Of a DNA stretch of 11,810 bases, positions 7,090-11,810 are shown in pieces. Under the pieces are notes generated by a model. The model saw only the letters and a program-made list of their open reading frames with translations. It made no database searches and was not told the origin of the DNA. This stretch comes from Bacteroidales bacterium UBA6408. GTDB taxonomy: Bacteria > Bacteroidota > Bacteroidia > Bacteroidales > UBA932. The stretch lies in NCBI GenBank assembly GCA_002439805.1, contig DJPQ01000074.1:1-11810 (forward strand), given 5' to 3'. The position numbers were made by a program, and so were the translations under genes. How positions within the stretch are numbered: the first letter of the stretch is position 1; each line of letters begins with the position of its first letter.

Positions 7090-9381
7090 TTAATCAACAA
7101 CAAAAGTAACAGCAAAACTCTTGAACGAGATTGCGCTCCAAGCGTTGCAGTTAATCTGGAACCATGTCAGACTCTCGTCCTCATTAGTGAGCGTGCTCGT
7201 GTAGTAATCTCCGCTCTCATACTTTCCGCCATAATAGCTCCAGTTCTCGCCGTCTGATGAAAGTTTGACTGCAAGGTCAGAGTATGAAGTCGCCGTGTCA
7301 TTAAGCTTCTTGCTGGCCACAATCACAACCTGCTCCACGAAGCCAAGTGCAGAAGTCACGGCGATTTGCGACAACTGTCCGTTTATCATGAACACGTCAT
7401 CAGTAACTGAGTTGAATCTGAGATTGCCGAACTTCACCTCAACGTCAACTGACTTGTCGGTACCATCCGTGGCCGTCGCCTTGAAGTTTCCGGTGAAAGT
7501 ATCAACATCAGAGAATGTCTTACCGGAAGTCTTTGCAGCAGCTATGGCAGCATTTACATCCTTGGCCGTCACAGAAAGTTTGTACTCGACCTCCGTGGCG
7601 CTTGCCTGAGTCAGTTTGATGCTGGCAGAAACCTCCGAGAGCCCCTTTGCAGAGACGGTGATTACAGCAGAACGCTTCTTGCCCGTATTCTCGGCCACAG
7701 TGTATGTAATCTTGCCTTCCTTGTAAGTGACATTGCTGAGCCAATCCTTTGCATCGTCGGAGAAAGTGACAGTAGGCTCACCTTCCGCAGCAAAGACTCC
7801 GCAAGTAAACTCACCGGTAGCCGCAGCCTTCGCAACCTTGATTTCCTTTGCATCAAAGACAATCTCCGGCGCAGGATTGATGACCAGCGCGCCAAGATAA
7901 GGCCTTGCCTCATCATCGGAGAGCTTATTCACCTTTATCTTAAGCTTTCCGGCCTGACCGGCATCAGGGACTGAGAAGAAATAGTCCTGTCCTTTCACGT
8001 TAGTTCCGTCTCCGGTAACCGTCACAGTTCCTACCACCGTTTCCTTTCCATCCTTTTCAGTAACGACAGAGAAATCGGCAGTCGCGTCCGCAGTGTAGAT
8101 TCCGAAATTAGTCTTTATCATCTTCATACCGCTGAATTCAGCCTCGGAAGAAAGAACTATCAGACCGCCAAGAAGAGGCTTGTTTGACAGTTGCTGAACA
8201 AAGTAGTCGTAATCCGTTGACTGCGAAGACGGATAGTTGCCGTTAACTGAACCTGGATATTCGACAAAGAAATTCATCTTCTTCTCCCCTGTACCCCAAG
8301 CCTTGAGCGGACTATATGAAGTGAGGCAGTTTCCGTAGGCATCAAATTCACCGACAGTCCAAGTCTCGCCATCGGCAAGAACGACATCGTGAGAAACAGT
8401 GGTGTCCGTCTCCTTGAGATGAACCGTCGGAGCGGCTATCTTGCTTCTCTTGATTTCAAGTCCCTGACGCTCGAACAAGAAGTCAGCGGCCGCGGTGGAA
8501 ACGGTAATCTTCACGTCAAATGTACCCGGCTTCATGATGAACCATGCGGTGTAGTCGGATACCGTGGTCTTGCCGTCACCCGTGAGGGTAATCTTTTTCG
8601 TCTCCGAATATGGGTCAAGAACTATATCATCCACGTTCTTTGTCACGTCAATCTTGAAGGTTCCGGCAACCACCTTGTCTTCACCGACAGCCTCAAGAAC
8701 AATTGTCTTGACGACTTCATCCTTATACTTCTCCGGAATGTCGGCAAACTTAAGTTTCGCGAATCCGAAAAGATGAGCAAATGTCACCGAAAGGGTATTG
8801 TCCTCTATTACATTGTCCTCGTATTTCTCATCGTGAACTATTTTGTCATCATCAAAGGACACAAGCGTCGGCTTCAGAACCATTGCAGCGTATTTTCCTT
8901 CCCAGCCCTCCTGTGTGGATGCCTGTTTTTCAGGAAGAGACACCGCCCACTGGGTGAGATCTTCACCGCACCTGTAAGTCGAAGCCGCGCTGAACGGGAA
9001 TATTCCGTAAAGATTGTACTCCTTCACGAAATCAGCATCAGCGATGTTGTAAAAACTACCTTGGAATACCGGCTGCACCGCAGAAGAGTCAACTATTTGG
9101 AATTCAGAATAACAACGCTTGTATGACCCGTTCTTCTTACTAGAGACCTCCACTGCCGTCGTCGGTGATGACGGATTCGCAATGCCGGCATAGAACTTAT
9201 CGAACTTATTGAATTTAATATGGCTATCGCCGTCAAAGAACACCCTGGTTTCAGGATCGTTCTCTACAACCACAGAAAGCGAGATATCGTGGCCTCCCAC
9301 AGCAGTCTCCGGAGCCAGTTCTTTCTTTGAGCAGCCTACAAACGCGAGGAGCGCGGCCGCAATGTATAATGTCTTTTTCAT
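7090..9381 (-). CDS. Large multidomain lipoprotein: fimbrillin-like, BACON and C-terminal beta domain (763 aa)
   Basis: The protein has a classical lipoprotein signal (MKKTLYIAAALLAFVGC, Cys17) followed by SKKELAPE. Residues about 30-325 resemble fimbrillin-family lipoproteins: an early DPETRVFFDGDSHIKF segment, a VTFAHLFGFAKLKF strand pair, KVVAGTFKIDV, and a WFIMKPGTFDVKITVST motif typical of the second fimbrillin half. Residues about 330-500 are an unassigned beta-rich region. A BACON domain occupies about 503-594 (FDAKEIKVAKAAATGEF, Trp547 in KDWLSNV, NTGKKRSAVITVSAKG, closing ASIKLTQAS). The last 160 residues contain VKLSSDGENWSYYGGKY, suggesting a jelly-roll or discoidin-like fold, but I cannot assign it. 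Many fimbrillins are polymerising pilins of about 300-400 residues, so this longer multidomain form could be a tip or anchor subunit or simply a surface binder. It starts 14 nt after the coiled-coil lipoprotein gene. Confidence 0.85.
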   Translation of the reverse strand: MKKTLYIAAALLAFVGCSKKELAPETAVGGHDISLSVVVENDPETRVFFDGDSHIKFNKFDKFYAGIANPSSPTTAVEVSSKKNGSYKRCYSEFQIVDSSAVQPVFQGSFYNIADADFVKEYNLYGIFPFSAASTYRCGEDLTQWAVSLPEKQASTQEGWEGKYAAMVLKPTLVSFDDDKIVHDEKYEDNVIEDNTLSVTFAHLFGFAKLKFADIPEKYKDEVVKTIVLEAVGEDKVVAGTFKIDVTKNVDDIVLDPYSETKKITLTGDGKTTVSDYTAWFIMKPGTFDVKITVSTAAADFLFERQGLEIKRSKIAAPTVHLKETDTTVSHDVVLADGETWTVGEFDAYGNCLTSYSPLKAWGTGEKKMNFFVEYPGSVNGNYPSSQSTDYDYFVQQLSNKPLLGGLIVLSSEAEFSGMKMIKTNFGIYTADATADFSVVTEKDGKETVVGTVTVTGDGTNVKGQDYFFSVPDAGQAGKLKIKVNKLSDDEARPYLGALVINPAPEIVFDAKEIKVAKAAATGEFTCGVFAAEGEPTVTFSDDAKDWLSNVTYKEGKITYTVAENTGKKRSAVITVSAKGLSEVSASIKLTQASATEVEYKLSVTAKDVNAAIAAAKTSGKTFSDVDTFTGNFKATATDGTDKSVDVEVKFGNLRFNSVTDDVFMINGQLSQIAVTSALGFVEQVVIVASKKLNDTATSYSDLAVKLSSDGENWSYYGGKYESGDYYTSTLTNEDESLTWFQINCNAWSAISFKSFAVTFVVD

Positions 9382-9395
9382 TGTCTTTTCGCCTT
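9382..9395 (-). promoter_or_regulatory. Ribosome-binding leader of the fimbrillin/BACON lipoprotein gene
   Basis: The 14-nt gap reads AAGGCGAAAAGACA on the minus strand, directly before the ATG at 9381. The AAGG and the following A/G-rich run make this the most Shine-Dalgarno-like leader in the window, though AAGG sits at the far end of the usual spacing. It supports the chosen start and shows that no promoter or terminator separates this gene from the preceding one. Confidence 0.5.
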
Positions 9396-10256
9396 TTACC
9401 AGTTAAGATACTCGTTATAGTCCGTGATTATCACTCCGCCGAAGGTCCCGTAAGGATCCTGTTTCTTTATAGTTATGTACTGAGCGGAAGACTTTCCGTC
9501 ACTGTTGCGGACAGCCTTGATGACAACATAGCTGCCGTCAGCGATGGTGGCCGGAACCGTGACATAGACGACACCGCTGGCGCTGTCAGTCTCGACGGTC
9601 TTCACCTCATATCCCTTCGCATCGACATAGACATGAGTCTTGTCATCCGCGCCCGTCACCGTATAGGCGAAAGGTATCACTTCTCCGGCATAGACCTCAA
9701 TCTCATCTGTAGCCACGTGAAGCGCGAACGCCTTGTCCTTCGCCACGTGAATCTTGACGTCGGCGATGGTGAAGACATACTCCTCCGCAGTTTCCTCCAT
9801 CGTCACGGCAATCTCCTTCGTGTCAAAGGTGACGGCAGCCCACGTCGTGCCTTCGTCGTATGAAACCTTCCATGTGTTTTCCTCGTACTTGAACTTCGGA
9901 GCGGCGTCGGACACGCGCACATTCACGCCGTTGTTCTGAAGAACCTCGCCATTGTTCGTCCAGTAGAGGACTCCGTCAATCTCCTTGACACCGATGATGC
10001 TCGTGTCATGAAGCTTTGCGGTTGTTCCGTCGGCGAACTTTATCTCATAATATCCGTCTTTCTTTTCCACCGAAGCGATGGCCACCGAATTTGCCGCAGC
10101 AGTCTTCAGCTCCGCTATCGCGTCTGCGTTGGTGTTGACCGCCTCCTCAAGCGCGGCCACTTTCTTCTCAAGAACCCCTACTCTGTCTTCAAGGTCCTTC
10201 GTGCAGGAGCAGGCAATGCCCGCAACCGCAACGATTGCGAATAATACTTTTTTCAT
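9396..10256 (-). CDS. DUF4988-type lipoprotein with N-terminal coiled coil (286 aa), no lyase domain
   Basis: The signal peptide ends in ACSC; Cys18 is preferred for lipidation because TKDLED then follows as an export-signal-like tail. Directly after it is a coiled coil with unbroken heptad spacing (Leu22, Val26, Leu29, Val33, Leu36, Val40, Asn43, Ile47, Leu50, Ala54). Residues about 58-115 match the DUF4988 domain, also annotated as the N-terminal domain of PL29-family lyases: IASVEKKDGYYEIKFADGTT, then SIIGVKEIDGVLYWTNNGE. A second related unit (PKFKYEENTWKVSYDEGTTW, about 120-139) and an Ig-like region (about 178-265, VYAGEVIPFAYTVTGADD) follow. The protein ends soon afterwards in ITDYNEYLNW, so there is no room for a polysaccharide-lyase domain and no lyase activity should be inferred. 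It is probably an oligomeric stalk or binding lipoprotein of the outer membrane. Confidence 0.87.
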   Translation of the reverse strand: MKKVLFAIVAVAGIACSCTKDLEDRVGVLEKKVAALEEAVNTNADAIAELKTAAANSVAIASVEKKDGYYEIKFADGTTAKLHDTSIIGVKEIDGVLYWTNNGEVLQNNGVNVRVSDAAPKFKYEENTWKVSYDEGTTWAAVTFDTKEIAVTMEETAEEYVFTIADVKIHVAKDKAFALHVATDEIEVYAGEVIPFAYTVTGADDKTHVYVDAKGYEVKTVETDSASGVVYVTVPATIADGSYVVIKAVRNSDGKSSAQYITIKKQDPYGTFGGVIITDYNEYLNW

Positions 10257-10283
10257 ATTTGATACGAATAAATAAAAATATCT
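10257..10283 (-). promoter_or_regulatory. A/T-rich leader of the DUF4988-type lipoprotein gene
   Basis: This 27-nt gap is almost entirely A and T on both strands. Bacteroidota often use A-rich, unstructured leaders instead of a Shine-Dalgarno site, and this fits that pattern. I looked for a TAnnTTTG-type promoter box on the minus strand and found none, nor a hairpin. Read-through from the upstream Ig-like/FISUMP-like gene is the simplest reading. Confidence 0.35.
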
Positions 10284-11810
10284 TTAGAACGAGAGCACAG
10301 GATAGCAGTTCATCTCCCGGTTTATGCTCTCAAGGTACGGAAGGAAATCACCTCCGAACTTTTCCGTCTGTCCAGCCTTGTTCACATAGGAGTTGAGAGA
10401 CGTCGCAATCCAGAACATACGTACACATTCAAGGTCGTACAGGCTGCAAGTCATGAACTGATAGACTCTGGAACTGTAGTCGAAGTATTTCTTGTCCTCG
10501 CCAGTCCGCGTTTCTTTTCTGACCTCGCTGCTCGGAAAGTCCTTCATGCCGTCCGGAATCGGAGCCCAATGATAGTCGAGGATTGCCATCGGGTCGTTAT
10601 TGATGTGCAGAAAACTCTCGTACTCATAAGACAAATCAATCTGCTGACTCTTGTACTCGTCAAGGAACATTCTTATTTCATCGCCGCCGAGATTTGCGAA
10701 GAAGTCCCAAAGCTGGCCGCTGCTCGGAACATACCAGCCGGATGTCTCGGCAGGAGCCGGGTCAAAACCTCTCATGACCCAGTCGATGGCAGGGAACTGC
10801 GAGATAGGCGAGGTTTCTACAGTCGGGTCGTGGAACTCGTTGAACATACCGTGCGTCGCGTCATAACCTTCTATGTCATTATAATAGGAGGACGCATTGA
10901 CACCACGGTCAAGATAGCGCAATGCCTGCGAATCAGAGAAACTATCAACAAATGAGAATTTCGTCTCCTTTGCACCTGAAGCATGTGCAGACTTCGTGCA
11001 GAGCACGAGCCCATGGGTGAAACCGAGATTCCGTTCTGTCTCGGATATCCGCGTCGGGTCGGTCGAGAACACTATGCCGATAACCTTCTTGCCAGAAATC
11101 GGTTCCGGCTTCGTCGGATTCCAAAGAGGATATTCTATGCCGTCAACGGTCTCGTAGCCAAGGAGACCGCCGTCGCTCCATGTTCCGTCAGAATAGAAGT
11201 AATCGCCGATTTTCGGGTCACTTGTAGGAACAGCCTTAGGAAGGATTTTGAGCTCCACAGTCTTAATCAGCGGGTTCTCCTGCCCGGGCACGTCAATTCT
11301 GGCAGTCACTGAAGTTCTGCCCTGCCGCTTTCCGGTCACATAAATTCCCGTTTCGGAACCGGAAATGTAGAACGAAGTCGTATCGACGGGGTCGGAATCA
11401 CGGAGAATCCACTTGCCGACCTTGCGGTAGGTGGCGTCTTCCGGAAGAATTTCCGCGTTAATCTTTATTTGCTCGCCGACCAGAAAACTTATCGTTTCCC
11501 CTTCCGCTATTTCCTTATTTTCATATAAAAGCTTCAAGGAAGAGACCGGGATGGCGTTTACGACGACCTTGCATGATGCGCTGAACTCGCCGCTGCTGAC
11601 CGTGACGACCGTTTCTCCCTCCTTTACTCCGGTGACAACGCCGCCTTCAACCTTGGCTATGGAAATGTCCTCGGACTTCCACAGAAGAGTAGGGCTCGTG
11701 ACATTATCCGGAGTCAGGACAGGACTCAAAGTCTTCTGTTCACGAACATTGAGAGTAATCTCCGTTTCCTTGAGAGAAATGCCTGTGAGTGCAATCGGAG
11801 TCACCGTCAC
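10284..11810 (-). CDS. Ig-like (BIG2) repeat protein with C-terminal FISUMP-like domain, N-terminus outside window
   Basis: The frame is open to the right edge, so the true start, and any signal peptide, lies outside; 508 residues are visible. Window residues about 6-86 form a bacterial Ig-like group 2 domain (IALTGISLKETEITLNV, SEDISIAKVEGGVVTGVKEG). A second, more diverged Ig-like unit spans about 87-193. The opening VTVTP before the first unit looks like the end of another repeat, so more repeats probably precede it. From about residue 199 the protein shows KIGDYFYSDGTWSDGG, then KKVIGIVFST, SGWYVPSSGQLWDF and the terminal CYPVLSF. This pattern is shared with Bacteroidota surface proteins related to the Fibrobacter succinogenes major paralogous (FISUMP) domain, ending in a closing hydrophobic strand. 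Binding or adhesion at the cell surface is the likely role; no catalytic residues are apparent. The next gene begins 27 nt downstream, consistent with the same operon. Confidence 0.82.
   Translation of the reverse strand: MTVTPIALTGISLKETEITLNVREQKTLSPVLTPDNVTSPTLLWKSEDISIAKVEGGVVTGVKEGETVVTVSSGEFSASCKVVVNAIPVSSLKLLYENKEIAEGETISFLVGEQIKINAEILPEDATYRKVGKWILRDSDPVDTTSFYISGSETGIYVTGKRQGRTSVTARIDVPGQENPLIKTVELKILPKAVPTSDPKIGDYFYSDGTWSDGGLLGYETVDGIEYPLWNPTKPEPISGKKVIGIVFSTDPTRISETERNLGFTHGLVLCTKSAHASGAKETKFSFVDSFSDSQALRYLDRGVNASSYYNDIEGYDATHGMFNEFHDPTVETSPISQFPAIDWVMRGFDPAPAETSGWYVPSSGQLWDFFANLGGDEIRMFLDEYKSQQIDLSYEYESFLHINNDPMAILDYHWAPIPDGMKDFPSSEVRKETRTGEDKKYFDYSSRVYQFMTCSLYDLECVRMFWIATSLNSYVNKAGQTEKFGGDFLPYLESINREMNCYPVLSF

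Noticed and set aside
8389..9126. A 245-codon plus-strand open frame opposite the fimbrillin-like lipoprotein gene
   Set aside because: It lies wholly antisense to a gene with a clear signal peptide and recognisable domains, its translation shows no family motif or low-complexity-free domain pattern, and it has no neighbours on its strand.
9396..10256. Calling this gene a PL29 polysaccharide lyase
   Set aside because: Only the N-terminal DUF4988-type region is present; the chain ends in an Ig-like region at 286 residues, leaving no catalytic domain.
7090..10256. Possible lower GC in the fimbrillin/DUF4988 region as a sign of recent transfer
   Set aside because: Hand counts of a few 60-base lines varied widely both inside and outside the region, so no reliable shift could be shown without a full calculation.

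Overview
The window comes from a member of the Bacteroidota, most likely order Bacteroidales. The support is a SusC/RagA-type TonB-dependent receptor, several BACON-domain lipoproteins, a fimbrillin-like lipoprotein, a DUF4988-type lipoprotein, and short A-rich leaders in place of strong Shine-Dalgarno sites. Genus cannot be settled by eye. All eight genes lie on the minus strand, so transcription runs from the right edge to the left edge. No tRNA, rRNA, CRISPR array, transposase, plus-strand gene or clear terminator was seen, and no gene-free stretch exceeds 50 bases.

In transcription order: (1) a 5'-truncated surface protein with Ig-like (BIG2) repeats and a FISUMP-like C-terminal domain; (2) a lipoprotein with a coiled-coil stalk and a DUF4988 domain; (3) a large lipoprotein joining a fimbrillin-like region, a BACON domain and an unassigned C-terminal beta domain; (4) and (5) two tandem paralogous lipoproteins, each BACON plus two copies of an FN3-like module; (6) a subtilisin-family (S8) serine protease made as a lipoprotein with an intact catalytic tetrad; (7) a lipoprotein with two FN3 domains and about three more copies of the module found in 4 and 5; (8) the N-terminal 320 residues of a SusC-family receptor, which continues past the left edge.

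Spacing is tight (27, 14, 9, 50 and 4 nt, then a 4-nt ATGA overlap, then 26 nt), so the set reads as one polycistronic unit. All six proteins whose N-terminus is visible before SusC carry a lipobox with Lys two residues after the lipidated Cys and acidic residues soon after, which resembles the Bacteroidota lipoprotein export signal for surface display. The working interpretation is a cell-surface assembly in which an anchored protease and several beta-sandwich binding lipoproteins act on an extracellular protein or glycoprotein and a SusC transporter imports product. The presence of a SusD partner past the left edge is expected but unseen. The substrate is unknown; nothing in the window encodes a recognisable glycoside hydrolase or polysaccharide lyase.
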